Positions 26,780 to 35,446 of a stretch of DNA of 64,000 nucleotides are shown piece by piece (position 1 is the stretch's first letter; each line of letters opens with the position of its first letter). Location of the stretch: contig NZ_JAGINO010000008.1 in assembly GCF_017876115.1 (NCBI RefSeq), positions 62,001-126,000 on the forward strand, in the 5' to 3' direction. Position numbers and translations under genes: made by a program. The notes below the pieces were generated by a model. The model saw only the letters and a list, made by a program, of their open reading frames with translations, made no database searches and was not told where the DNA came from. Origin of the DNA: Azospirillum picis. Lineage in GTDB: Bacteria > Pseudomonadota > Alphaproteobacteria > Azospirillales > Azospirillaceae.

Positions 26780-26937
26780 TCGTCGCGTCCTTCCGGGATG
26801 ATCTCGTCCGATTGCCGCTCTCCAACAGCGCGGCCAAAGAAATAGCCCCGGCGGCGGCCGGGGCTCCCAGGCAGGGGTGCAGGATTTCCAGGCCCGGCCA
26901 TCCGCGGGCGTGAGTCCGGAAATCCCGCTTGGGGGCC

Positions 26938-26977
26938 AGAGCCTGTCCGGTGCTTCAATAAGCACCGGACAGGCTCT
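26938..26977. repeat. Perfect 18-bp inverted repeat
   Basis: AGAGCCTGTCCGGTGCTT (26938-26955) is followed after CAAT by its exact complement (26960-26977). There is no T-run after it on either strand. It lies between two minus-strand genes, 28 bases from a second hairpin. Confidence 0.8.
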
Positions 26978-26993
26978 GAGCGTTTGGTTTTCC

Positions 26994-27036
26994 GTGTGAG
27001 CCACGTTTCAAGCGCTACCGCTTGAAACGATCACAC
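26994..27036. repeat. Second hairpin, two-part stem
   Basis: CGTTTCAAGCG (27004-27014) and CGCTTGAAACG (27019-27029) form a perfect 11-bp stem with loop CTAC. Outer arms GTGTGA (26994-26999) and TCACAC (27031-27036) extend it past a small internal loop. It begins 31 bases after the stop codon at 27067 on the minus strand and could end that transcript, though no T-run follows. Confidence 0.75.
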
Positions 27037-27066
27037 CCTAGCCGGCCGGCGGGGCAGACGCCCTTC

Positions 27067-28086
27067 TCAGTGGGCGGCGCCGGGCGTCCCGGTGCCGTTG
27101 GTCCCGGTATCGTTGGTCCCGGTGTCGTTGGTCAGGGTGCTGTACTTGCCGCCGACGATGAAGCGCGACAGGTAGGTCGGCAGGATCACCTCGCAGGTGG
27201 CGAGCGAGGTGATGCCGAGATCCTTGAAGCCGGGGGCGCCGGGAGCGGCGACGTTGTCGCGCTTGAGCATCTCCACCTGGTCGCGGGTCAGCGCCGGGGC
27301 CAGCACCGGCACCTTCTCCAGGAAGCCGGCCAGCCGCTCGGCGGTGCCCCAGGGCAGGGTGAGCAGGTGGCGGTGGCGGCGGATGTCCTTCTGGGTCAGC
27401 TCCAGCAGTTCCCTGAAGCTGTAGACGCGCGGGCCGCCCAGCTCGAAGGTCCGGCCCCTGGCGCTGTCGAGTTCGAGCGCCGCCACCACCGCCTCGGCGA
27501 CGTCGCCGACATAGACCGGCTGGAAGCGGGTCTTGCCGCCGCCGATCAGCGGCAGGACGGGCGCCTTCTGCGCCATCGCCGCGAACTTGTTGAAGAAGTT
27601 GTCCTCCGGCCCGAAGACGATGCTGGGGCGCAGGATCGTTGCCGCGGGGAAGACGTCGCGCACCGCCTGCTCGCCGGCCGCCTTGGAGCGGCCATAGGCC
27701 GACGTGGAGGCGGCGTCGGCGCCGATGGCCGAGAGATGGACCAGCCGGCCGACCCCGGCGGCGGCGGCCAGCCGGGCGATGCGGCCGGCGGCCTCGACGT
27801 GCACGCCCTGGAAGCTCTGGCTGCCGCGCTCGTAGAGGACGCCCAGCAGGTTGATGGCGACGTCCGCCCCCTGCAGCGCGCGGGCGACGGAGTCGTCCTT
27901 GGAGCAGTCGGTGGCGAAGGGGATGATCTGGCCGACGGCGCCGGCCGTCTTCAGGAAGTTGGCCTTGGACGGGGTCCGGGTGGCAATGCGGATGACCGCG
28001 CCCGACTTGGCGAGCCGCCGGATCAGGTGACGGCCGATGAAACCCGAACCGCCGAACACCGTGATAACCTGAGTGCGATAGGACAT
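27067..28086 (-). CDS. NAD(P)-binding SDR protein, complex I NDUFA9-like
   Basis: A 339-residue atypical short-chain dehydrogenase. It opens with the NAD(P) loop VFGGSGFIGRHLIRRL (about 9-24), continues with LGVLYERGSQSFQGVHVEAA, and has a Tyr-x3-Lys like YGRSK near 160. This family includes mitochondrial NDUFA9, an accessory subunit of respiratory complex I, and alphaproteobacterial homologues thought to join the same complex. The function is inferred from the family. GGGAGA precedes the ATG at 28086. The C-terminal tail is odd: a short Thr/Asn/Asp/Gly repeat coded by 15-bp tandem repeats. Upstream is the divergent tRNA-Leu gene. Confidence 0.85.
   Translation of the reverse strand: MSYRTQVITVFGGSGFIGRHLIRRLAKSGAVIRIATRTPSKANFLKTAGAVGQIIPFATDCSKDDSVARALQGADVAINLLGVLYERGSQSFQGVHVEAAGRIARLAAAAGVGRLVHLSAIGADAASTSAYGRSKAAGEQAVRDVFPAATILRPSIVFGPEDNFFNKFAAMAQKAPVLPLIGGGKTRFQPVYVGDVAEAVVAALELDSARGRTFELGGPRVYSFRELLELTQKDIRRHRHLLTLPWGTAERLAGFLEKVPVLAPALTRDQVEMLKRDNVAAPGAPGFKDLGITSLATCEVILPTYLSRFIVGGKYSTLTNDTGTNDTGTNGTGTPGAAH
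27086..27130. repeat. 15-bp tandem repeat in the 3' end of the NDUFA9-like gene
   Basis: Three copies of a unit like GTCCCGGTGCCGTTG, with one or two base differences, code for the repeated NDTGT tail. The reading frame is kept because the unit is five codons long. Confidence 0.75.
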
Positions 28087-28364
28087 CGACCGTCTCCCGT
28101 GTCGTTGCGCGTCCGGAGGACCCTGCCGGCTGGAGCGCCGGCGGTTGCGGCCTTTCACCGTCCCGCGGTGCTCCGGCGCGTCTTCCGACTGTGTCGCCAT
28201 GAAATCTGCGGGCACGCTTATAGCGAATGCGCAGGGGGCAAGCTAGGGGGCAAGCTGGAAGGGCAGGCGCGAGACGTGGGATCACGGCCCGGAGTGGCCG
28301 CAGGCCGGCGGGAGCGGCCAGGCGGGATGGGGGCCGGAAAAAGCGAAGGGGCGAAAAAAAGCTG

Positions 28365-28393
28365 TTGACGGCATCCGGCCGGATCATTAAACA
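28365..28393 (+). promoter_or_regulatory. Probable promoter of tRNA-Leu
   Basis: TTGACG (28365-28370) is five-sixths of the -35 consensus. Seventeen bases later an AT-rich ATTAAACA lies where a -10 element is expected, about 25 bases before the mature tRNA. The -10 match is weak. Confidence 0.5.
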
Positions 28394-28416
28394 ACCGCCC
28401 ACACACCGAGCACCGA

Positions 28417-28503
28417 GCCCAGGTGGCGGAATTGGTAGACGCGCAGGTTTCAGGTACCTGTGGCAGAAATGTCGTGGAAGTTCGAGTCTTCTCCTGGGCA
28501 CCA
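28417..28503 (+). tRNA. tRNA-Leu (anticodon CAG)
   Basis: The 87 bases fold as a class II tRNA: acceptor GCCCAGG / CCTGGGC, D arm with TTGGTAGACGC, anticodon stem CAGGT / ACCTG around loop TTCAGGT giving anticodon CAG, a long variable arm, and a T arm with GTTCGAGTC. The 3' CCA is encoded. It reads CUG, the most used Leu codon in this GC-rich genome. The gene for NrnC follows on the same strand. Confidence 0.96.
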
Positions 28504-28618
28504 TTTCTTCTACCCGGCTGCGCCGCATGCACAAATCCCCGGCTGGGGAGATCGTGCAGAGCGGCGTTCGTCGTTTCTAGGGTCCATGGCCGGGGGCCTT
28601 ACCACCCGGGAAGCGACC

Positions 28619-29245
28619 ATGCCCATCGACCTTCATGACGGCGATCTCCCCGACGGCCTCGATCTCGCCGCCGGCGCGCGTGACAACTGCATCGCCATCG
28701 ACACCGAGACGATGGGGCTCAATCCCCACCGCGACCGCCTGTGCCTGGTCCAGCTTTCCGCCGGCGACGGCGCCGTCCACCTGGTGCAGTTCCGCCAGGG
28801 GCAGTATGCCGCGCCCAACCTGAAGCGGCTGCTGGCCGATCCGGCCGTCACCAAGCTGTTCCATTTCGCCCGTTTCGACGTCGCGGTGATGAAGGCCTAT
28901 CTCGGCGTCGACTGCCGGCCGGTCTACTGCACCAAGGTGGCGTCCAAGCTGGTCCGCACCTTCACCGACCGGCATGGCCTGAAGGACCTGTGCAAGGACC
29001 TGCTGGGCGTCGAGATCTCCAAGCAGCAGCAGTCCTCCGACTGGGGGGCGGCCGAACTGACCACCGACCAGATGAAGTACGCCGCCTCCGACGTGCTGCA
29101 TCTGCACGACCTGAAGGCGAAGCTGGACGGCATGCTGGCGCGCGAGGGGCGCACCCATCTGGCCCAGGCATGCTTCGACTTCCTTCCGGCGCGCGGCGAG
29201 CTCGACCTCGGCGGCTGGGAAACCCCCGACATCCTGGCCCATTGA
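28619..29245 (+). CDS. nrnC: NrnC-type 3'-5' exoribonuclease (RNase D-like)
   Basis: A 208-residue DEDDy exonuclease without the HRDC domains of full RNase D. The catalytic residues are visible: DTETMG (Asp and Glu, about 26-31), the Asp in FHFARFDVAVM (about 85) and Tyr and Asp in YAASDVLHLH (about 157-162). Size and phrases such as VYCTKVASKLVRTFTDRHGL and KQQQSSDW match NrnC of Bartonella and other alphaproteobacteria, which degrades very short RNAs down to mononucleotides and replaces Orn. The ATG at 28619 has GGGAAG upstream. It stands just after tRNA-Leu and before kdsD. Confidence 0.9.
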   Translation: MPIDLHDGDLPDGLDLAAGARDNCIAIDTETMGLNPHRDRLCLVQLSAGDGAVHLVQFRQGQYAAPNLKRLLADPAVTKLFHFARFDVAVMKAYLGVDCRPVYCTKVASKLVRTFTDRHGLKDLCKDLLGVEISKQQQSSDWGAAELTTDQMKYAASDVLHLHDLKAKLDGMLAREGRTHLAQACFDFLPARGELDLGGWETPDILAH

Positions 29246-29470
29246 CCCGCTCCCCCGCCGCATCCTAAGTCCCGGCATCGACGGCCCGGGGATCCGGGGT
29301 GCGGCGGGCGGGCGTTTGACCCCGGATGCGCCGGTGGGCATACTGCAGCGGGCGGACCGCCGGCCGGCGGCCGGCAACCGTCCTCGCGACGCCGGCGGTG
29401 CCGGCCATGGCACGCGGCCTCCGGGGCATGGCCCCGCGGCCGCGCTTCGGAATGAAAGGCATCGACAGCC

Positions 29471-30484
29471 TTGACCAGCTTGATCTCGTCCGGTGCGATG
29501 GCCGCCGGCGTCCTGTCCCCCGGCCCGGCCGGGAACCGTGACCTCGCCTGCGCCGCCCGCGTGCTGCGGACCGAGGCGGAGGCGCTGGCGGCGCTCGCCG
29601 ACAGCCTCGACGGCGCCTTCCTGCGGGCGCTGGACATCCTGCACGGCATCGCGGGCCGGGTGGTCGTCTCCGGCATGGGCAAGTCGGGCCACGTCGCCCG
29701 CAAGATCGCCGCGACCATGGCCTCGACCGGGACGCCGGCCCTCTTCGTCCATCCGGGCGAGGCGAGCCACGGCGACCTCGGCATGATCGCGAAGATCGAC
29801 GCGGTGGTGGCGCTGTCCAATTCCGGCGAGACGCACGAGCTGGCGGACATCATCGCCTACACCCGGCGCTTCGGCATTCCGCTGATCGCGATGACGCGCA
29901 ACGGCGCCTCCTCGCTGGCCGAGCAGTCGGACGTGGCGCTGGTCCTGCCGCCGGTTCCGGAGGCATGCCCGCTGGGCCTCGCCCCCACCACCTCGACCAC
30001 GATGATGCTGGCGCTTGGCGACGCGCTGGCGGTGACCCTGCTGGAGCGGCGCGGCTTCTCCGCCGCCGATTTCCGGGAATTCCACCCGGGCGGCCAGCTC
30101 GGCCGCGCCCTGCTGAAGGTCACCGACATCATGCACAAGGGGGCGGATTTGCCCCTGTGCCGTCTTGACTCCCCGCTGTCCGACGTCATCTTCGAGATGA
30201 CGGCCAAGCGGCTCGGCTGCGTCGGGGTGACCGACGAGGACGGCGCCCTGGCCGGGATCATCACCGACGGCGACCTGCGCCGTCACCTGACGCCGGAGCT
30301 TCTGGCCGAGCGGGCCGACAGCATCATGTCCCCGCGCCCCAAGACGATCCGCCCAAAGGCCCTGATCGTCGAGGCGCTGCGCGAGATGAACGACAAGCAG
30401 ATCACCACCCTGTTCGTTGTGGAAGCCGACCGGCCGCTGGGCATCGTGCACATCCACGACTGCCTGCGTGCGGGTGCCGCCTGA
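29471..30484 (+). CDS. kdsD: Arabinose-5-phosphate isomerase (KdsD/KpsF)
   Basis: A 337-residue isomerase (328 if it starts at the ATG at 29498) that makes arabinose 5-phosphate from ribulose 5-phosphate, the first step to Kdo for lipopolysaccharide. An SIS sugar-isomerase domain (about 50-200) carries VVSGMGKSGHVARKIAATM and ALSNSGET; two CBS domains fill the C-terminal third (MHKGADLPL and later MSPRPKTI). The TTG at 29471 has GAAAGG 11 bases upstream; the ATG lacks a site, so the start is uncertain. It leads into lptC-lptA-lptB, which fits its role in LPS. Confidence 0.93.
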   Translation: MTSLISSGAMAAGVLSPGPAGNRDLACAARVLRTEAEALAALADSLDGAFLRALDILHGIAGRVVVSGMGKSGHVARKIAATMASTGTPALFVHPGEASHGDLGMIAKIDAVVALSNSGETHELADIIAYTRRFGIPLIAMTRNGASSLAEQSDVALVLPPVPEACPLGLAPTTSTTMMLALGDALAVTLLERRGFSAADFREFHPGGQLGRALLKVTDIMHKGADLPLCRLDSPLSDVIFEMTAKRLGCVGVTDEDGALAGIITDGDLRRHLTPELLAERADSIMSPRPKTIRPKALIVEALREMNDKQITTLFVVEADRPLGIVHIHDCLRAGAA

Positions 30485-30572
30485 GCAGCCGTCATCCCGG
30501 GCGCCGCACGACGCCGCCACGCCAACCGCCAAGCAGAACCAGCAAGCAAGGCCGAGCCGGAGGGACAGAGAG

Positions 30573-31304
30573 TTGAGCCTGGACGACCTGCGCACCCCCG
30601 AACGCACCGCAACCGGCGGCACCGGCCATCATCCGGCCGGCGGCGCGGAGTCGGGAGGGCCGACGGCGGAGCCGCCGGCGGCCATGCGCGCGCACCGGCG
30701 GCGCGACACCCGTCCGGTCAGCCGCTTCCACACCCGCTTCGTCTCGGCCATGAAGTTCACCCTGCCGGCCGCCGCGCTGGCGATGGTGGCGCTGCTCGCC
30801 GCCTGGCCGTCGCTGACCAGCCTGCCGACCCCGCACATCACCGCGGATTCCGGGCAGAGTGAGATGCTGAAGCCGCGCTACTTCAGCCTGGACGAGCATA
30901 ACCAGCCCTTCTCGCTAGTGGCGGCCAAGGCCGACAAGTCGGCCGACCAGCCGGACATCGTCGTCCTCGACCAGCCGCAGGCCGAAATGACAGAGAACGC
31001 CGGCACCTGGGTGACCATGAGCTCCGACAAGGGCTGGTACAACCAGGACACCGGCATCCTGCTGATGCGGGGCAACGTCCATGTCCTGCGCGACGACGGC
31101 AACGAGTTCACCACCAGCGAGGCCGAGGCCGACATCCGCAAGGGCAACGCCTGGGGCGACAAGGCGGTGAGCGGCCAGGGCCCGCAGGGCGAGATCGACG
31201 CCAAGGGCTTCCGCATGTCGGACCGCGGCAAGACCATCGTTTTCCTCAACCAGTCGAAGGCCCAGGTCCAGGCCGCCGAGCGCCCCGGGAGCAAGAAGCC
31301 GTGA
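30573..31304 (+). CDS. lptC: LPS export protein LptC
   Basis: A 243-residue protein of the LPS transport bridge. A long, Gly/Pro-rich cytoplasmic leader is followed by one membrane segment (about 61-81; FTLPAAALAMVALLAAW) and a periplasmic beta-jellyroll (MLKPRYFSLDEHNQPFSLVA, DKGWYNQDTGILLMRGNVHV). LptC takes LPS from the inner-membrane LptBFG machine and hands it to LptA. The start is an uncommon TTG at 30573, chosen for its strong GGAGGG site 10 bases upstream; the first ATG (30684) has none. Its stop overlaps the lptA start (GTGA), so the genes are coupled. Confidence 0.9.
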   Translation: MSLDDLRTPERTATGGTGHHPAGGAESGGPTAEPPAAMRAHRRRDTRPVSRFHTRFVSAMKFTLPAAALAMVALLAAWPSLTSLPTPHITADSGQSEMLKPRYFSLDEHNQPFSLVAAKADKSADQPDIVVLDQPQAEMTENAGTWVTMSSDKGWYNQDTGILLMRGNVHVLRDDGNEFTTSEAEADIRKGNAWGDKAVSGQGPQGEIDAKGFRMSDRGKTIVFLNQSKAQVQAAERPGSKKP

Positions 31305-32290
31305 CGTCCAGACGGTCGCCGTTCAGCACCGCCACCCCATCCGCAGGCCCAGCCCCGTCTGGCGCCCCTTCCGCGACGCGCCTCGCCGCGGCGCTGGCCA
31401 CCGCCCTCCTGCTGGGCAGCACGGTCGTCGGCGCCGCCCTCGCGCCGGGGGCCGCCCTCGCCCAGGGGATCCCCGGACTGGGCGGCGGCAAGCAGCCGGT
31501 CGAGATCAACGCCGACCAGGCGATCGAGTGGCACCAGGACGTGCACGCCTATGTCGCGCGCGGCAACGCGTCGGCCAAGCGCAACGACTCGACGGTCTAC
31601 GCCGACGTCCTGACCGCCTACTACCGCGAGGTGCCGGGCAAGGGGAACGAGGTGTTCCAGCTCGTCGCCGACGGCAGCGTGCGCATCGTCAGCCCGTCCC
31701 AGCAGGTGTTCGGCGACCACGCGGTCTACGACACCGACAAGCAGGTCGCCGTCGTCACCGGCAGGGACCTGCGGCTGGTCACCACCAAGGACGTCGTCAC
31801 CGCCCGCGACAGCCTGGAATATTACGAGGCGCGCGACCTGACGGTGGCGCGCGGCGACGCCGTCGCGGTGCGCGGCGCCGACCGGCTGCGGGCCGACGTG
31901 CTGATCGGCCGGCTGAAGAAGGCCGCCGACGGCACCACCCAGATGGAGCGGATCGACGGCTCGGGGAACGTGGTGGTGACCACCCCGACGGATGTGGCGC
32001 TGGCCGAGAAGCTGGTCTATTCGGTGGCCGACAACGTCGCGGTGCTGATCGGCAACGTGAAGATCACCCGCGGCGACAACCAACTGAACGGCGAAGCCGC
32101 CGAGATGAACATGAACACCAAGATCAACCGAGTCATCGCCGGCCGCGACGCCGGCGGCCGCGTCAGCGGCCTGCTGATCCCCGGCGACAAGGCGGGTGTC
32201 CCGGGCCAGGCGCCGGGGCAGGGAGCAGGCCGGGCCGCGGGGCAGGGTGCGGGCCAGGGCGCGGCGGGCCAGCCGGCGGGCAAGCCGTGA
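31301..32290 (+). CDS. lptA: LPS export protein LptA
   Basis: A 329-residue periplasmic protein of the OstA-like fold that forms the LPS bridge across the periplasm. The N-terminal signal peptide (LAAALATALLLGSTVVGAAL) ends near AALAQG at about residue 55. The jellyroll follows, with family phrases PVEINADQAIEW, YVARGNASAKRNDSTVYADV and GNVKITRGDNQLNGEAAEMNM. A Gly/Ala/Gln-rich tail from about 295 is low complexity. It starts with GTG inside the lptC stop and ends overlapping the GTG of lptB, so three coupled genes work as one unit. It is longer than the E. coli protein mainly at both ends. Confidence 0.9.
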   Translation: MTSRRSPFSTATPSAGPAPSGAPSATRLAAALATALLLGSTVVGAALAPGAALAQGIPGLGGGKQPVEINADQAIEWHQDVHAYVARGNASAKRNDSTVYADVLTAYYREVPGKGNEVFQLVADGSVRIVSPSQQVFGDHAVYDTDKQVAVVTGRDLRLVTTKDVVTARDSLEYYEARDLTVARGDAVAVRGADRLRADVLIGRLKKAADGTTQMERIDGSGNVVVTTPTDVALAEKLVYSVADNVAVLIGNVKITRGDNQLNGEAAEMNMNTKINRVIAGRDAGGRVSGLLIPGDKAGVPGQAPGQGAGRAAGQGAGQGAAGQPAGKP

Positions 32291-33078
32291 CCGTGCTGAC
32301 CGCCAACGGGCCCGGCGCCGCCGGGGCGCCCCACTCCCCCGGTGCCGCCGCCGCGGCGGAGGGGCTGGTGGCCCAGCATCTCGGCAAGTCCTTCAAGAAG
32401 CGGCCGGTGGTGCGCGACGTCTCGCTCAGCGTCCAGCGCGGCGAGGCGGTCGGGCTGCTCGGCCCGAACGGCGCCGGCAAGACCACCTGCTTCTACATGA
32501 TCACCGGCCTGATCGCCGCCGATTCCGGCATGATCACGCTGGACGGCCAGGACATCACCGCCCTGCCGATGTACCGGCGCGCCCGGCTCGGCATCGGCTA
32601 CCTGCCGCAGGAGGCGTCGATCTTCCGCGGCATGACGGTGGAGAACAACATCCGCTCGGTGCTGGAGGTGGTGGAGAGCGACCGCGACGCGCGCGAGGCG
32701 ATGCTGGACGAGCTGCTGGCCGAATTCTCGGTGACGCACCTGCGGCGGTCGCCGGCGCTGGCGCTGTCCGGCGGCGAGCGGCGGCGCGTCGAGATTGCCC
32801 GCGCGTTGGCCGGCCAGCCGCACTTCATCCTGCTGGACGAGCCGCTGGCCGGCATCGACCCCATCGCGGTGAGCGATATCCGCGAACTGGTCGGACACCT
32901 GCGCGACCGCGGCATCGGCGTGCTGATCACCGACCACAATGTGCGGGAAACCCTGGACCTCGTCGATCGGGCATACATTTTGCACGATGGTGTGGTACTA
33001 ATGGAGGGACGGCCGGACGAGATCGTCGCGCACGAGGGCGTGCGCAAGGTCTATCTCGGCGACCGGTTCAGTCTGTAG
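32287..33078 (+). CDS. lptB: LPS export ABC transporter ATP-binding protein LptB
   Basis: A 263-residue ABC ATPase that powers LPS extraction with LptF and LptG. Walker A (GPNGAGKTTCFYMITGL), the Q-loop (YLPQEASIFRGMTVENNI), the ABC signature (LSGGERRRVEIARALA), Walker B (FILLDEPLAGIDPI) and the His switch (LITDHNVRETL) are all intact and match LptB closely. The first 25 residues are a variable Gly/Ala/Pro-rich leader. It starts at a GTG that overlaps the lptA stop. rpoN follows 31 bases later, the standard order in proteobacteria. Confidence 0.96.
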   Translation: MTVLTANGPGAAGAPHSPGAAAAAEGLVAQHLGKSFKKRPVVRDVSLSVQRGEAVGLLGPNGAGKTTCFYMITGLIAADSGMITLDGQDITALPMYRRARLGIGYLPQEASIFRGMTVENNIRSVLEVVESDRDAREAMLDELLAEFSVTHLRRSPALALSGGERRRVEIARALAGQPHFILLDEPLAGIDPIAVSDIRELVGHLRDRGIGVLITDHNVRETLDLVDRAYILHDGVVLMEGRPDEIVAHEGVRKVYLGDRFSL

Positions 33079-33109
33079 CCTTCCGTTCCACTGGTCCCGG
33101 TTTCCAGCC

Positions 33110-34684
33110 ATGGCGCTTGCTCAACGTCTCGACCTTCGACAAGCCCAAACCCTGGTGATGACGCCGCAGTTGCAGCAGGCCATCAAGCTGCTGCAACTGT
33201 CGAACATCGAACTGTCGGACTTCGTCGACCGCGAGATCGAGCAGAACCCGCTGCTGGAGCGTGACGGCGGTCCCGGAGAGGGCGGCGAGGCCGGCGGCGA
33301 CGCGGAGGCGGGGCGTCTCGACGGGCGGCTGGAGGCCAGCGGCGTCGACGCCGAGATGCCGGCGGCCCCGCCGGCCGACGGCCGCACCCGCGACACGGTG
33401 GAGATGACCTCGTCGGACACGATGGGGTCCTCCGCGGAGGCGCCGCTCGACACCGACTACGAGAATGTCTACAGCGACGACCGCTTCTCCGACGGCTCCG
33501 ACGGCGGCAGCGAGGTCTACGGCTCCTACGGCGAGCGCGGCGGCCGCAGCGGCTTCGAGGATGACGACGGCAACCTCGAAGCGACGCTGACCAGCGAAAA
33601 GAACCTGCGCGACCACCTGACCGAGCAGTTGAAGATCGACCTGCCCGACCATGGCGACCAGCTCATAGGGCTGGCGCTGATCGACATGCTGGACGAGGCC
33701 GGCTGGCTTGCCGGCTTCGACGGGCCGGCGCTCGCCGAGCAGCTCGGCTGCGGCCTCGACCGGGTGGAGCGGGTGCTGGCCGCCTGCCAGCGCTTCGATC
33801 CGCCCGGCATCTTCGCCCGCTCGCTGAAGGAATGCCTGGCCATCCAGTTGCGCGAGAAGAACCGGCTCGACCCGGCGATGGCGGCGCTGCTCGACAACCT
33901 GGAACTGCTGGCCGCGCGCAACCTGCCGGCCATCATGAAGGTCTGCGGCGTCGATGCCGAGGACGTCGCCGACATGGTCGCCGACATCCGCAAGCTGAAC
34001 CCGAAGCCGGCGCTGGCCTTCGACCACACGCCGGCGCAGCTCGTCACCCCCGACATCCTGATGCGGCCCAATCCCGGCGGCGGCTGGCTGATCGACCTCA
34101 ACCCCGACACCCTGCCGCGGGTGCTGGTGAACCACCGCTATTTCGCCCGCATCTCCGACGGCGCCAAGTCGAAGGCCGACAAGGACTACATCTCCGAGCG
34201 CTTCCAGTCGGCCAACTGGCTGGTCAAGTCGCTGCACCAGCGCGCCACCACCATCCTGAAGGTGGCGGGCGAGATCATCCGCCAGCAGGACGCCTTCTTC
34301 ATCCACGGCGTCTCGCACCTGCGGCCGCTGATCCTGCGCGACATCGCCGAGGCGATCGGCATGCACGAAAGCACCGTCAGCCGCGTCACCACCAACAAGT
34401 TCATGGCGACGCAGCGCGGCGTTTTCGAGCTGAAATACTTCTTCACCTCCGCCATCCAGAGCGCCGACGGGCAGGCCGCGCATTCCGCGGAAGCGGTTCG
34501 GCACCGCATCAAGACGATGATCGATGCCGAAAAGCCCTCCGACGTGCTGTCGGACGACAAACTGGTGGAGATTCTTCGGGATGAGGGGATCGACATTGCG
34601 CGAAGGACGGTCGCGAAGTATCGTGAGGCGATGAAAATACCGTCATCGGTGCAGCGACGACGCGCCAAGATGTCACGCATGTAG
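33110..34684 (+). CDS. rpoN: RNA polymerase sigma-54 factor
   Basis: A 524-residue sigma-54. Region I is Gln/Leu-rich (LRQAQTLVMTPQLQQAIKLL, first 50 residues). An acidic, variable region II spans about 55-165. The core-binding domain, the helix-turn-helix (ESTVSRVTTNKFMAT) and the RpoN box ARRTVAKYRE near residue 500 complete it. It directs transcription of nitrogen-fixation, nitrogen-assimilation and motility genes from -24/-12 promoters with enhancer proteins. It lies in the usual lptB-rpoN-hpf-ptsN order. A second rpoN copy elsewhere cannot be excluded. Confidence 0.97.
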   Translation: MALAQRLDLRQAQTLVMTPQLQQAIKLLQLSNIELSDFVDREIEQNPLLERDGGPGEGGEAGGDAEAGRLDGRLEASGVDAEMPAAPPADGRTRDTVEMTSSDTMGSSAEAPLDTDYENVYSDDRFSDGSDGGSEVYGSYGERGGRSGFEDDDGNLEATLTSEKNLRDHLTEQLKIDLPDHGDQLIGLALIDMLDEAGWLAGFDGPALAEQLGCGLDRVERVLAACQRFDPPGIFARSLKECLAIQLREKNRLDPAMAALLDNLELLAARNLPAIMKVCGVDAEDVADMVADIRKLNPKPALAFDHTPAQLVTPDILMRPNPGGGWLIDLNPDTLPRVLVNHRYFARISDGAKSKADKDYISERFQSANWLVKSLHQRATTILKVAGEIIRQQDAFFIHGVSHLRPLILRDIAEAIGMHESTVSRVTTNKFMATQRGVFELKYFFTSAIQSADGQAAHSAEAVRHRIKTMIDAEKPSDVLSDDKLVEILRDEGIDIARRTVAKYREAMKIPSSVQRRRAKMSRM

Positions 34685-34821
34685 CCGGATGGCCAGGAGG
34701 CGGTTGCATTGACAGCCGCCTTTTCCCTGACCTATCGTCCCGGCCCGCAAGCGGTGGACCGCACATCTCCACACGCCGTCGCTACACCGTCCCCAGCGGA
34801 CCAATTTGGAAACGTTCCACC

Positions 34822-35412
34822 ATGCAACTCTCCGTTAAAGGCAAGCAGCTCGACGTGGGCGACGCTCTGCGCACCCATGTGGCCGACAGCCTGAACGCCG
34901 TGGTCGGCAAGTACTTCGACAAGCCCATCGAAGCGACGGTGATCCTGACCAAGGACGCCCATCTCTACAAGGCCGACATCCAGGTCCATGTGGGCCGCGG
35001 GATCATGCTCCAGAGCGGCGCCGACGCCACCGAGCCCTACCCCGCCTTCGATCTCGCCGCCGAGAAGCTGGCCAAGCGCCTGCGCCGCTACAAGCGCCGC
35101 CTGCGCGACCACCATTCCGCCGAGAACGGCGGCGCCATGCCCGCCCGCTACCAGATCCTGGAAGCCGAGCGCGAGGATAGCCAGGACGAGGCCGAGGCGC
35201 AGGTCGACGGCGCGCATCAGCCGATGGTGGTGGCGGAGATGGAGACCAGCATCCCGACCCTTTCGGTCAGCGAGGCGGTGATGCGCCTGGAGCTGGCGCA
35301 GGCGCCCGCCATGATGTTCCACAACGGTGCGCATGGCCGCCTGAACATGGTCTACCGCCGCGCCGACGGGAACATCGGCTGGGTCGATCCGGCGGGGAAG
35401 GCCGGCGCCTGA
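34822..35412 (+). CDS. hpf: Ribosome hibernation promoting factor, long form
   Basis: A 196-residue long-form HPF. The N-terminal S30AE domain (about 1-100; LRTHVADSLNAVVGKYFDKP, then DLAAEKLAKRLRRYKRRL) binds the decoding site of the 30S subunit; the C-terminal domain (about 140-192; PTLSVSEAVMRLELAQAPAM, then GNIGWVDP) dimerises and joins two ribosomes into inactive 100S particles. It acts when growth stops. The gene lies between rpoN and ptsN as in most proteobacteria. Confidence 0.95.
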   Translation: MQLSVKGKQLDVGDALRTHVADSLNAVVGKYFDKPIEATVILTKDAHLYKADIQVHVGRGIMLQSGADATEPYPAFDLAAEKLAKRLRRYKRRLRDHHSAENGGAMPARYQILEAEREDSQDEAEAQVDGAHQPMVVAEMETSIPTLSVSEAVMRLELAQAPAMMFHNGAHGRLNMVYRRADGNIGWVDPAGKAGA

Positions 35413-35446
35413 CCGGCGCCGACCCCCTTCCGCGGTCCGAAGCGTC

